Of a stretch of 64,000 nt of DNA, positions 21,363 to 35,085 are shown in pieces; the stretch's first letter is position 1; every line of letters begins with the position of its first letter. Source of the DNA: Neurospora tetraspora (Eukaryota > Ascomycota > Sordariomycetes > Sordariales > Sordariaceae); NCBI RefSeq assembly GCF_033439725.1, contig NW_026944384.1, positions 3,472,001 through 3,536,000 on the forward strand, in the 5' to 3' direction. The notes below the pieces were generated by a model. That model was not told the origin of the DNA and ran no database searches. It worked only from the letters and a program-made list of their open reading frames with translations. The position numbers and the translations under genes are program-made.

Positions 21363-24300
21363 CTCTTTAGTCCGGAGTAGATCACAATTTTCGAACCAAG
21401 TCTCCTAATTTAAAGGGCTCGAGCTGAAGACGTCAATGAAGAGGCCGTTATCGTTGGCACAATGGGTATAATGTGGCTCTATATCTTGTGGAACACAAAA
21501 AGTAAAGAGGAAGGGTATAATATAAATCTAAGAAAGGTCAATGGAACACTGCGGATAAAACTTGATAGTAAACGGGGAGGTGAGAAGAGATTTCGACACC
21601 GTTGACAGAGCGGATGGGAGGCGTCAGGTTGATATATACCTGGTGGCCGGAACGACATCATGTCCTGCCCTAGTCCTTGATATCGTAACTCTCTGATGGA
21701 GACGCCATAACGTGGCACTGTTCTAGCCCGACTGGGCAAAGGAGCAATAAGCGTTGCTCGAGAAGCTCCATGGAAGTGCGGCTGGACAATGTACAGACTT
21801 GTACATCGGACTAGCGTATAACCTTAACTACCCCGTGCGGTATAGGTTGAGGAGGAGGAGGGCTGTACACTGTGTCGGTCTGTATCCGTTCAGGTAGAAG
21901 ATCCGATACTTCGTGTGGAGAAAGACGAAAACGGTTACCCGGCTCTTCTCTCATGGCTCAGTATCGGTATCGTGAGGGCGCAGTGTCAGCTCGGTTTTAA
22001 TTTGAACCTGGCTCCCTGGTTCGCCGAGGCTGCGCTGAACAAAAATACATTATCGCGGGAAATGCAAATCACCATTGGCCGGGGTCCGTCTCGACGCCGA
22101 GTGCATTGCTAGCGTCTGGACATCTACCGAAAATGTGCAATGGGAACGGCATGGCACCGCCATGTGGGAAGCGCGAGTCGAAGATGCTGATTGTTGCCGA
22201 CCATCAAGACGGTGTGGGTACACGAACTGCAAGCCTCATGTTTCCCGAAGGATGGGGAGGGGGCAGTTCGTGTGGAGTTGCAAGCCACGGTGACTGCTAT
22301 AACCAAGACAGGGCGCCTTGCCTTTTTCTATGACTTTAGCAGCCAAAAAGGAGATTCTTCCGTCCTGTTCAACGATGGTTTCTTTTGACTATGCGTATCA
22401 AGTAATGTCGTGTACGGAGGCGTTTGGCTCGGAGTAGATGAGCCGGCTACTCCGTCATCTATCCCCATGATTGAACTGAGATGGCAGATCCATAGCCAAG
22501 CGAAGACTGAGCTGAATTCTTCAGGGCCCATTGCGATTTGTCCTTGCCGCTATCCACGTCGATCAGCATCAGATCTTGCCTTTCGCTTGGCAAACATATC
22601 TGAGGCTCTTTTTGGCCTGGAAATAACCGAGTCTTGACATGTGACTCTGAAGCTCCCATCTTCCTGAAATCTTTGATGGCGTTGGCTGCGAGATAACGTC
22701 GACCTTTTGATACGAGGATAGCGCCGTGAAGCTGTGCGGTAAATTTACTGTCGCGGAGGCATTTTGTGTCGGTGTATTGCAGCTCTGGTCATGGATGCGG
22801 AAGGCAGTCCGTGTTGTCCGGGGAAGGGTCTTGAGCCCTGGAGAATAGGGTAGCGAACAGCCAGCGATCAAGCTGCCATTGGACGTCGATCATTGAGTGG
22901 CTGACATCCCCTGCGCTTCTTGGCTTAGAGATGCTATCGCCGATCCTATTGGCTTGAGAACGAAGCTAGCACCTCGGTGGTGATAGGACGAGCCCAAAGC
23001 CACTGGACGAGAGCTACGCACGACCTGCGAGAACTCTTCTCAGTTTCATTTCCGTCTTTTTTTTCCCTTCCTCAACTTGTTTCTTCGCTGATCGTCGTTG
23101 GAAGTGCGCGAGTGCTCAGAGACAAGGTCAGTTGTCTCCTACCAGATACTCCGTATCACAAACGGCCCCCCAGGTGGCCATTGTCATTGTCGTCATCTTC
23201 ATTCCGGCTCATCACAAGCCGATTCATGTCACGGCAGGACGGGGACGTTGACTGGACGCCATCAACCCCCCAAACTCGCCGCAACTTAACGCTCTTCACG
23301 ATCCGATCACAATGTGGCCCCCAATGACAACGATATTCCGAGAAAGGGGGGACGTCAGAGAAAAGGCACGGAAGGCAGTCATCGTCATGGAGAAACGAAT
23401 GGGGATCGGTTTCCAGTGTGAACCTCAACCGGCCTGCCGCTCCTGCCGCTCTCCCGCATTTCGGGGTTGCATTCAGCCCTGAAGCAGGTGAGATGATGTT
23501 CGTGCAGAGCAGTTGGAAACCTCACTCCGTTCTCGTGGCGGCCAGTCCGTGTGGTCGAAGAGCGGGAAGAACATCTGGGGGACGAGTACGCAGTGCATAT
23601 ACTGCACCCAGGGCAGTTGACAACGTGACAGCGGGTGGTGGCTTGACTGCCGTATCATGTACGGTATCATGCCAATTGCATGATACTTATCCGTCTGTGC
23701 ATCGGGAGTCGTTCTTGATGACTGATTCGGGAGGACTGCCCCTGTTTAACATGCTTTTAAGGGTTCAAGCACCCATGACCATAGAGATGTTGACTTTTGT
23801 CGTTCTTTTCTTCTCTTCTTCCCTTCCGGCAGCGCGAGTCCTCTGAATCACCAACGGCTCTGTTGGTCTGAAGTCAGCATCCACATGGCAAAGCTGGTTG
23901 GTGGTGGAACGGCCCGTTGTCTCTACCTACTGTGCTTACTCGGTAGGGCTGAGACTGTGCTTGACGAGCTACGGACGACGAGCCCCTTTTGATGCTTACT
24001 GTGTAGCCGAACGACAAGGGAATGATGACAAGGGAGTCGAACCCCGGCAGTGCGAATGTTCGGTCGAGACGGTCGAGTGCAACGTAGATGCCTGGGTGAC
24101 GGTAACAACCTCAACTGCGCCGTCAATTGCTCTCTCTGTGGGCAATGTTCTGAGAGGAAGAGAGGTTCTGTCCAGTCGCACAACACAACCGGAAGCAAGG
24201 GAATGGATGGAAACCGGCCAACGGCAATTTCCACTACTCGTCATCACGACGGTCTGGAAGCGAAGGACTTGCATTCGCAGCCCCAAGAGGGAAGGCGTGA

Positions 24301-24429
24301 CTCGATAGCCTCGCGATAGTTACCAGCTGAACATCGTCGCTTCCATGCATGCGAGGGGATGGGTCTGATAAACTCGGAAGGAATTGGAATTGGTCGAACG
24401 GAGAAATGCCTGTTTGGAAGGGACGTACC

Positions 24430-24447
24430 GTACCAATCGATTGGTAC
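24430..24447. repeat. 18-bp perfect palindrome with CCAAT/ATTGG arms
   Basis: GTACCAATCGATTGGTAC reads the same on both strands. Further GTAC units stand nearby (GTACGTACGTATG, 24457-24469). It lies in the long non-coding stretch downstream of am. Confidence 0.85.
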
Positions 24448-26225
24448 CTGCCGTGGTACGTACGTATGTAACGGTACACGCAGCCGTAAGAACCCAATCC
24501 AAGATGCCCATCGAACGATATCTGACTTTAGCTTCTGATAAAAGGAATCGAATAATGACTGCCTTGCGCGCCAAATTCAGCTCCATGTTCATCGATCCCT
24601 ACAAGGCATCAGCAATTCAACTGGGAATCATCCATTGGTTCTCAATCCAGTGACACCAACATCGCCTTACACCGTACCTTTGCTCTGTGAGATGTTAGTC
24701 CAAAAGAGCACATCTAAGAATATCGCTCTCGTGTTCCCCAGCAAGCAGGCTCCCTCGTGTTTCCTGTATTCCCATTCCAACTCCAATTGCACGATCCCTC
24801 AAATCGTCCCGAGCCAGTGTGTCACTGTTTCTTTCCCCATCTGGTGTCACCAACCACAACCCGACTCGGACAAAATAAGTCATGGCAAGGTTGCACTTCT
24901 GCCCGGTTACACCGTTCTCGTTTCGTTTCGTAGTTTCCTGCTTGCTGGGTCCAGAGAAAGGTGAATGATCAAAGACAGGAATGGCAAGAGTAGCACACGC
25001 ACACCGTAACACCAAGCTGTTCCCCGTGGGGAGGTGTGGTTGCGCCGTTCGAGGATTGGATATACCCGACATAGCGAGATCACTTTTGGCAGAGAAGGTA
25101 AAGGAGGAAGGGTATGTAAAAAGAAGGCATCGCCACCACAACATTGTTTCAACCCCATGGACCTCTTAGTTCGGTGCTTCCCCAACTTTTCTTCATGGTG
25201 TCATCTGGATCAATATCACCTTTTTTGGTTGCTGAGGTTGTACAGAGGAAGCTGAAAGAGGGCACGGGGATCAGGCAACCTCTAGGTATCAATCCTCCAT
25301 TGCTTATGGTAGTGTGTTAGTTGCTTATTTCTGAACTAACTGTAGAACTCCGGTCATGAATGTAACGATGTTAGTGTCCAACTACAACCCTAACACTCTC
25401 ACTATCAATAGTCCAATCGGATCACACTAGTGTTCGGGGAGGCCAATACTTCAACTGACCGGCTATGATACAGTGACGGAATGCGAACCACATACACTCA
25501 TACGATGAAAAAGCTGTGATGAGCACACAATATTCGCCCCCCAATTCCCAAAAGCGCCGTATCGTATCGGAGAGGGACAGACAGAAGAACTCGAAATAAA
25601 CAAAGACCATCATCTCAAGCCCATGAAATCCTCATACAGTACCATATGTATGATCCAGCACGCCCTCGACACCAGATAGCGCACCATCTCGAGTCATGCC
25701 ATCTCTGCCACCATACGCCACTTACGTTCTAGAAGTCTGTTAAAGCCCGTCCAGGAATCTGATGTTGAACCTCGCTTCGACGGTAGGAATATTCCAACAC
25801 TATTGGGGTCGGGTCAGCAAGGCCTCAACATTACGTCGTTGAAGCCTTTACGTCGTTGAAGGACCTTCGGTCAACGGAGTAAGCCCTACATAAAACGGGA
25901 ACCAACGGAAACTCAAAGCCACAACGGCACAGTTTTCTACCGGCAGCCAACAACCCAACGTTGACCAACCTTCAATACTTCGATATTACCATGGAAATTG
26001 CCAACAGACTTCTGACATGGCCACACTTGCCACACAATAAGCTTCTTACTGCGGACCACGGGCCGAATCCCTTGACCACGGGGAATATTGAAGCTAAAAC
26101 CGACAAGCCACAGTTATCCGGAACAGGTAATGTTTGCGGCGCACTCTGTACAGAAAAGTACTTGTCGATATGTCGATGGTGATGAGTCAGGTGAAGAGAG
26201 GTTGTAGGCAAGTTCAATAAAGGGC

Positions 26226-26432
26226 AAGATCGGAATCTCTGAAACTCCAAAGTCGGTTCCAATGTCCAACAAGGATGACATTATCAGGCGTTCTCTGCGG
26301 CGCAAGAGGTCATCGATGACTTCATACCGAGTACTACCACGATTCCTGCCAGAACCGCGGTTGCCAACATTCGATATGGCCATGGAAGAGATTCGGGATT
26401 CTGAAACAGCCAAAGTTAGTTCCAAGTTCGAC
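26226..26432. repeat. diverged direct duplication, two ~45-bp copies
   Basis: A segment at about 26226-26270 (containing TCTGAAACTCCAAAGTCGGT) is repeated with substitutions at about 26388-26432 (containing TCTGAAACAGCCAAAGTTAG). I see no element structure at the ends. Confidence 0.5.
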
Positions 26433-26805
26433 AGACCCAATGGGGCGCAATGCAAGGAATTGGCAAGGCAGACACACTTACAGATATTGAGGACTCGCCC
26501 AATCTACACGCAACATGGAATTGGAAGCACGCACCCGAAGTCATCACAGTCACTAGGAACGCATTACAAGAGATACAAGTTTTGTGAATCGACAGATAGG
26601 ATATGAATTCACCAATGGTATATGTACATGGAAAGTCATCAAACCCGCCTCCATCTAAAACTCAAACGCCAAAAGAACCCAAGCCTGCTCGGTATCATAG
26701 CATGGCAAACCCCAACTCCGGCCCGTAATTTTCATTTCTCAGTTCCCATCATAAAAATTCCCTTTTTTCCCCTTCAATTTTCACCAAGCGGTAAAAAGAG
26801 ACCAC

Positions 26806-28297
<1,492 letters not shown>

Positions 28298-28443
28298 TTT
28301 GAATGTGGTGAAGGGTATAAAAATAAATCAACGGGTTAGCCACCGGGTATCGATACAGTTGTGCTTGGTGGGAGGGCAAGATGGATGAGCAAGAGAACGA
28401 AGACGAGAGGGAGCACAGCTCTCTGGGGGAGGGGAGGAAAAGG

Positions 28444-28450
28444 TTTTATA
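28444..28450 (-). promoter_or_regulatory. TATA box of am
   Basis: TATAAAA on the minus strand, about 150 bases upstream of the am start codon, followed by a C/T-rich stretch suited to a transcription start. Position and consensus only. Confidence 0.5.
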
Positions 28451-29750
28451 CAAAATAGAGCTGGGGCGACTGGGGGGAAGGAAGCAGAGGTAACCTTGAA
28501 GGTTTGGGGAGGAGCCGGCGTGAAGGAGGAGACCTCGACTGGGCGAGACGAGACGGGCGGGAAGCATCCTTGCCTATCCTCGATCCCCCCTCGATCCCCT
28601 CGTCCCTAGTGCCTTCCCCGTGCTCCGAACATGGAGCGACCTGGAGGCGAGCATCAAACCATCACAGTCCCTGTCTCGCCTGTATGTTTTTCCAGGCGGC
28701 AATTCAAATCCCGCGTTGCAGCCCGCGAACAATCCCAGCCGCAGAATGCCATTGAGGAATGGGAGCGTGGAGCGCACTCGGCATGGTGGGGTTGGACCGG
28801 GATTGTCCCCTGTCAGTCTGTCACTGTGTACTTGAACGTTCTCGAGACAATATTTCCCCGACAGCATCGTCATGCCTCGCGAGCGACGAGACGAGCCTTT
28901 TTTCTGCGAAAATCTTTCCACCCTCCTTCTTTCCCACGTTCATTTGCGCCTGTGCATACATTGTACATACAGCGTGGGATGTCTCAGCACAATGGAACAG
29001 TCATTGATCAAACAGGATTGGCTCTTCTAGACTTTGGGGTGTGATGGCCTGTGACAGGCTGTGTCAACGTCATCCCTCTTATCAGAGCTCCGAGATCGGC
29101 TCTTTTCTGAACTATCGATAGAGGTATTTTATTAACACCAATTAGTCTATAGGCCACACTAAGAACATACCCGGCGATGTTCCAACTTGAATGTAATTTG
29201 AACCTGCAATAGTGAGGTAGAGTCGTTGCTGATACCTATTCATCGTCAGCACTAGCCATTCCTGCCATTGTCCTGCCCGTGCGCGACATTTTGGCAGTTG
29301 AGGCGAGAACTGAGAACTGAGAAGTGAATGCGCTTCCCTGTCTTGAAGCAAGACATGGCAGGCCGAGACTGCACTTGGCGAGCTCCACGCCGGGCGCCAC
29401 AGCCGCATACATAATGTAGTAGATCGTTCGTTGTCTTATCAGAGCATGCTGATTGGTCGCCTCGAGCGTTTGGTAAAAAGCTTATGTGAACAAGTCGTGA
29501 GTGGTTTCGTTCTTCTGGCTCCATTCTGTTTCGCAAGGGTTGGAGCTCTTTCGCCGGACCAGCCCATCCTTTCTGAGGGAAAGATCGGACCCGAATCAAT
29601 GCCAAGTTGAGCGAAGCCCCAAATTCGCCCACTCATTGACCACGCCGCTTCGGAGTCGCTACCGCCGTCGAACACTCCGACCTCGCAGGTCGCGTGTCGC
29701 AGCAGGCTGCCAGTGTCAGTCATGTAACGCTGCGGCAGCATCAGGGTTTC

Positions 29751-29817
29751 ATTGGAGGATATGGGCTGAATGAGACATAATTTGTCCTTCTGCTCACGAA
29801 TTGATACTTGTCATTGG
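29751..29817 (-). promoter_or_regulatory. pair of CCAAT motifs at the distance of the am upstream activating region
   Basis: Two CCAAT boxes in gene sense lie about 1.45 and 1.52 kb upstream of the am start codon. In N. crassa, as I recall, the URSam-alpha element about 1.4 kb upstream is bound by the CCAAT-binding AAB complex. The match is by distance and core motif only. Confidence 0.4.
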
Positions 29818-31738
29818 TCTGTTTGATCAGCCAGTTTGGGAGGCCAGAACAGGTTGCAGTCCGAAACCGCCCTGGAGAGCAAGGGCCCCTGCTTGCCATG
29901 CACTCGTCGCCGTCGTCGAGTTTGGTGTGAATGCATTCCCAAGTATACATCCTTGTCGCTAAACCCCACCTTCCTTCCTGGGATGCAAGACAATGATTCA
30001 GGGTCCCTGCAAACTCCAGCAATATTGTTCAGCCTTGCAGGAGCTTATCAGTGGACGGAGGGGCAGTGAAAAGAAAAAGAGATAGAGAGATTGTGGTGTA
30101 TCTCCGCCATTATCACGGGTCGCGGTCCGCTTCGCCGAGAACTAAATAAATACTCTTCACCATCGACAACGCGCGTGGAAAAGTCTGGGCCGACAAGCAC
30201 ACCACAGTCCGAGCTACGCCGAGTCAGTGAGCCAGCGACTATCCAAAGCGACAAACTTCAAAAACTCGACATGCCGAAACTTCGACGATCGAGGGGGGGT
30301 TGCCAACCTCGCCGAGTACACTTTTCGGGCCAGCTTCGGGTGTAGATCTGCTCTCCGGTGGCAGTTTCTCAGCTCGACTCTTTCTCACGAATAGCTTCCC
30401 GCCGGCTGGCTTGTTTTCGGCATATACACGACCAACAGGTCCATCCCTAGCGCGGCACAAGCTTGCTCTTACGTGGCGCCGAAGTGAAAGGGAATCCGAC
30501 TCACGAAAAAGAGGCCACCCGTGAAGTGGAAACAAGCTTCTTCACATCCAGGTGATGCCCAAAAAACAGTACATACACGACCACTATTTTTTGGTGAGCC
30601 CGTGTGTAGTCTTTTTTGGTCATCGCCTGACATCCTATTCTTCCCGATGGCCAGCGCCAACGTCAGGGGCAATCCCGGCCGCTAGACGACTTCGAGTCGC
30701 CAGTCAATCGGCGGGAATCCCTGGCATTGGGCCCGTGCCCGAGTCCCCATCACGGAAACTGCACCGTCAGGCGTCAGGACATGAGACATCAGTCAGTATC
30801 TCGACCGTATCCACACATCCGCCTCCCCCATCGACCCCCCGAGCCCCCATGCGACGATTCGGGGCTAAGCGGCACCAAGAACCCATCTCCGAGCGGCCAA
30901 CGCGGCTCTCCGGCGTTGCTGCGAGCACTTGCGGCCTGTCTGCATTGCAAGTGAAGCTCAACCGCGTTCAATATCCATTTGGGCGCTATATACGGGCCGA
31001 CATGACCTTGGCACTGTACTTCACTGGTAGCTGCCGGCTTGTCGTATCCAAGACGGATACCCATCTCCGCTCCCAGTTCGTATTTGCCCACCATTCGTCC
31101 ATTTTGCGTGGTTTATCGTTCTGTGACTGATTGACTCGCCTCCACACGGAGGATGTGGGCGTCGGCGATCTCGAATATCACCAATGTAGTTGCCGAGGTT
31201 GCGGTTTGTACGAGACTTTGTGAATGGCTTCGACTTGCCAACTGCCTTTGAGCCTGCTGACTGGACGCGGCCAAACGAACCTGAAAGCTGTCCGCTTGAC
31301 TATCTTCCGTTCTGCCTGTCAATTTCACTGTTTCATGTCATTGATGGCAAGAGCAGCACAGGAATTGACTTGCAGCGCACTTTCCGATCTCATTCCAGAT
31401 CGCTCTTTCAGTTGAGTCCAGTGGCCAGCTAGTATCCGTCGAAACATTGGAGATGGAAGGAATGGCCGGTTGGACTTCTGAGGAGAGCGGAAACAGATAC
31501 CACTTGCCAAATTATGAAGCTGACGAGCGGAGCAGGGTTCACTTTCCAGTTTTACCGGAGGGCTAAGATATGTCACGTACGAAATATGTACAAATCGAAA
31601 ATCTGCGAAGAATTGAATAGAGAATCGTTGCTTTCCAACGTGTTTCTACTGCTCTTTGGCCCCCAAACCACCAACGCCAAGACAACTTGCTGACAACCGC
31701 GATACAAACAGAACAACCGACGCTCCCCTTCAACCTTT

Positions 31739-32774
31739 TCACGACACTTGCATTACGATCGGACCAGCCACGATGATATCATCCGTCAGCTTGCCTGTCA
31801 ACGGGCCCGCGCTCGCCAAGTTCACATAAACAACTCCCTTTAAGCCCTGTGGCACCACGCACCCGCCCGTAGCAGCATCGAACGCCGTGAACGCCGTACC
31901 GCCGGGGATGCCACCCGTGGTGAAGGCGCAGAACTTCGCGCCAGCCGTCGCCGACGTATCGCTGCTCTGCAGCTTTACCTCCGACCCGGCAGCCGCCACC
32001 GTCTTCCCGTCCCCGCCCATCGTCAGCGTCGGAAACGCCGTCAAGATCAGATTGCTTCCCTCGGGACAGCTCGTGATGAAGGGCGCCGCAAGGCTGAACA
32101 CCTGCTTGGGAGACAAGGGTGTGTCGAAGGCCTGCGGCACCGCCACCACGCCGCTCGCCGCCCTGATGAAGGTCTGGTGGCGCGCCTCAACCGTCAGGAT
32201 CGAGGCCGCGGTGGTCAGGATGCCCGGGTCGGTCACGAGCTGCGCCGCGCCCAGGTAGGCCGACAAGCCGACGTTCTCGAGCACGGCGGCCGTGGCGACC
32301 ATGGCGGCGGCAGAGTTGACGGCGGCGAAGTTGTAAGTGCATGCCTGCACGGGCTTGACGCCGGCGGCGGCGATGGCGCCCTGGAGCAGGATTACGTGCT
32401 CTTCCTCGGTGCTGCCGATATTCTTCAGGTCCTTGATCTGAGACTCGGAGAGCCCGAGGGCGGTAAAGTCGGCGGCGGGGAACTTGGCGAAGCCTTCGCG
32501 GTAGAAGGCCGCTTCGAGGAGCTCGAGAGTGAGAGCGCTGAAAGGCGGGTGCGTTAGCTATTATGAGGCTGGTGCAAGCAGAGAAGAGGAGGACATACAA
32601 TTCCAGGATATCAACATCCGTCAGGCCTGCGGCGGCGGCCAGGGCATTTTGTCGCCTCATGAGGCTGTGGATGTTGAGTTGGTTATCCGTCAACTTGGGG
32701 ATTGCGGGCAAGGCCGAGGTCAAGGCTGCTAGGCCTGCCGTGATCAGGCCGAGGGTCTTTGTGATCGAAGGCAT
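31739..32774 (-). CDS. secreted ferritin-like domain protein (Rds1-type)
   Basis: Minus-strand exons 32774-32599 and 32537-31739 with a 61-nt intron (GTATGT, CTAAC branch, TTTCAG) give 324 residues. The N-terminus (MPSITKTLGLITAGLAALTSALP) is a signal peptide. The mature part has the ferritin-like four-helix pattern found in the fungal Rds1 stress-response family: DVDILEFALTLELLEAAFYR across the splice site, then EEEHVILLQGAIAAAG, and a third helix with VEARHQTFIRAASG. The ExxH pairs in the second and third helices could bind metals, but activity is not established for the family as far as I know. The C-terminal 100 residues are beta-like and Gly/Thr-rich. It probably acts outside the cell or in the wall. 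Expression in stress or starvation is a family trait, not seen here. Confidence 0.85.
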
Positions 32775-35085
32775 GTTGTCTTTTTTGTTGACTGCTTCCT
32801 GGCGAGTTGGCTTAGAGGTAAATGGGTAGGTCGTTGTATTTTGCCTTATGTCCCCTTCGAATAACTTTTGTTGTTTTCCGTCGATATCGAAACGCGAGGA
32901 ACTTTGGGCCTGGTAGCGTATATGCTTATGTGCGCTGTGTGGACTGTTCTTGTCCGAGTATTACAAGATAATTAGGGGGAAACCACAGTGAAGGGCTGTT
33001 GGTCGCTGGTCTTTGTTGATCGTCGTTCAAGATGAAGGCGAGCAAGTGAGTGTGCTTCAGTGTTGATGAACTGGTGAGCACAGCTTGAAGAGACAGATAG
33101 AAACTCGAAAGGAGAGTGAAAGCAACAAGAAAGCAGACCGGTGCTTGGTTAAAAGAATGAAACAGAAGGGTAACTGCAACACAAAAACAACACCAGGTTG
33201 ATGATCGATCGTGAAAGTGAAAGGAAGGGTGAAGAAACAGATGGGAGGAAAAGAGAGAAACAAGCAGCCTGAAGTGGTCGGCCAGGTATGGATATACTCA
33301 AAGAGAAACAAAGTTCACAAGTCGTGATGAGTGCCAAGGAGCCGGATCACGGAAACCCTACATCACCGTAACTATGGTCCTGGAGACAAGGAGATAGCTT
33401 CACTCGGCGGCGAACGGCTACTGAGTGTTCCCGGTTCCGGGGATCTGGGGTGGTATGGCATGCGGAGATAGAGATCGTTCCCAAAACACCAAGAGACTGA
33501 CAGAGGCAGGGGTTCCTTGAGTTGCATGAGTGGTGAAAGAAGCTCGGAAGCAAAAGGTACGTACTACCTATCATTCATTTATAGGTACTTCTATACATAA
33601 CTCGACTGATAGATGGGATTTCCTAATCGAGGGGGCATGCGAATCTGGCATGCTGGCATCTCGTAGCATGTGAGATACAAACGCACCGCTCTCCAGATGC
33701 AAAATTAACAACTAGAGTTCCTTCAACATCATGGCTTCGAGGAAGTGAGAACCTCCGGATATGTTCAATCCCGTTTCTTATCACATGTTTCCCATGTTAG
33801 TACCAAGTTCCAGCTCAGAGCTAGGCTATTTACCAAGTGCTCGTTGAATACGTAGAAAGGTAAGGAAAGGGTGAAGTAACCAAACCATTCTTGGTGTTTC
33901 GTTTCTTCCTTCTCAGGTTCTCAGCCTCTCTTGGCTCAATCCTACCTCTACTCTCAACTACAACAAAAGAGCCAGAAAGATGGAGGCATGTAGAGGGGTA
34001 GTAAGAGACAAGCCATCTTCATATCAATACAACATGATCAGAATCATGGACCTGGAAGCTCAGTTATCCCGAACGGTCAAGCTCAGCTCCGACCCAATGA
34101 CACCAAGCAGAAAGAAAGTTAAGGTTAATCTCGCGCTCGGATATTTCCGTCTCCATTGAGTCCTCACTGTGCTCAGATTCTTGAAGGGTTACACCCGGAC
34201 CACGGGGAAAATCTGTGACGTTGGGGTTGTTGAGTTGGGGGTCTTAGCTTCCACGTCTCAAACACGTTTCAAAGGTCACACGGGAACACGGATTTGTTCT
34301 AACCCGGTACCTTACCAAGCCTTTCCAAGCTTATTTTAACGCTGAATGACTCCCTAAGTACCTCTCATCACATTGTGTTCGCCTCATGAACATGTTCTAC
34401 GGAAACGGAAGACATGGATGCCGAGTTGAGCGTGTTCCATGGAGGTTATTTGATTTCAACGCCTGATGTTTATACACACCTTTTTATCCACACTCGGCAT
34501 GGAGAAACCTTCCTCAACAACATGCTGCAATAGGAAGGCAACACTATTGGCGTAATACCTCGTCAGCACTTTTCCACTTGCGATAAGTTTTGATTCTGCT
34601 AAATAGACGCGCCCCCTTCTTGACTCTTTTCCGACTCTCTTCACTCCGTCGAATAATCCTGATTCATGTCTGTGCTCGTCTGTTACTGTCTTCTTAGTCC
34701 TCATCATAACGTATTCATCCCCCGTCACCAAAAACTATTACAGGTAGCCAAATTATGATTGATACTCCCACACGGGCCCTTTTCTGTCACATAGCTGCCA
34801 TCCGCCAAGTTATCCATGTTGGGTCTTATATAACGCCTTCTCGAATAAGCCAACAGAAGCCAACAGACTATAAGAGATGCACACACCATATCCTCAGTAA
34901 AGGGACACACCCGCATAACAATCTTGAAGACGTTACTTCCTAACACATCACACATCATCCGTTCCTCCTACTTATTTAACAATATTTCCACATGACGACA
35001 GACAGTAAGCTGAGCCATCTTAACCGTTCTTTAACCGTTCTTGAGCCGCCGCGCATCTTCTTTCCAAAGCATCAAAACATTTACA
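32775..35085. other. intergenic: upstream region of the ferritin-like gene
   Basis: 2.3 kb without a supported gene. The left part is the promoter of the ferritin-like gene; the right end, near 35085, carries the 3' region of gul-1. Open frames are short. Confidence 0.55.

Larger units (their letters stand above)
21363..26805. other. 5.4-kb gene-poor stretch downstream of am
   Basis: I find no gene I can support. Open frames of up to about 150 codons occur on both strands (for example 23418-23846, 23898-24308, 24695-25144 minus) but have no coding bias, no motif and no linked exons. The part next to 21362 must be the promoter of the flavoenzyme-hydrolase gene and the part next to 26806 the am 3' end. 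Visible structures are an 18-bp perfect palindrome (24430-24447), a short direct repeat TACGTCGTTGAAG near 25835-25862, and a diverged duplication of about 45 bp near 26226 and 26388. A non-coding RNA or a fast-evolving gene with many introns cannot be excluded. Confidence 0.5.
28298..31738. other. 3.4-kb am upstream region, no gene seen
   Basis: Non-coding by my reading. It carries the am TATA box, four gene-sense CCAAT motifs (ATTGG on the plus strand at 29017, 29452, 29751 and 29813) and, at its right end, the 3' region of the ferritin-like gene. The 192-codon frame at 30552-31130 has no motif and poor coding character. Confidence 0.55.

Noticed and set aside
24000-24075. tRNA-like T arm (GGGGTTCGACTCCC on the minus strand)
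   Set aside because: No matching acceptor, D or anticodon arms could be drawn around it.
30552-31130. 192-codon plus-strand frame in the am upstream region
   Set aside because: No recognisable motif, poor coding character and no linked exon; left as non-coding.
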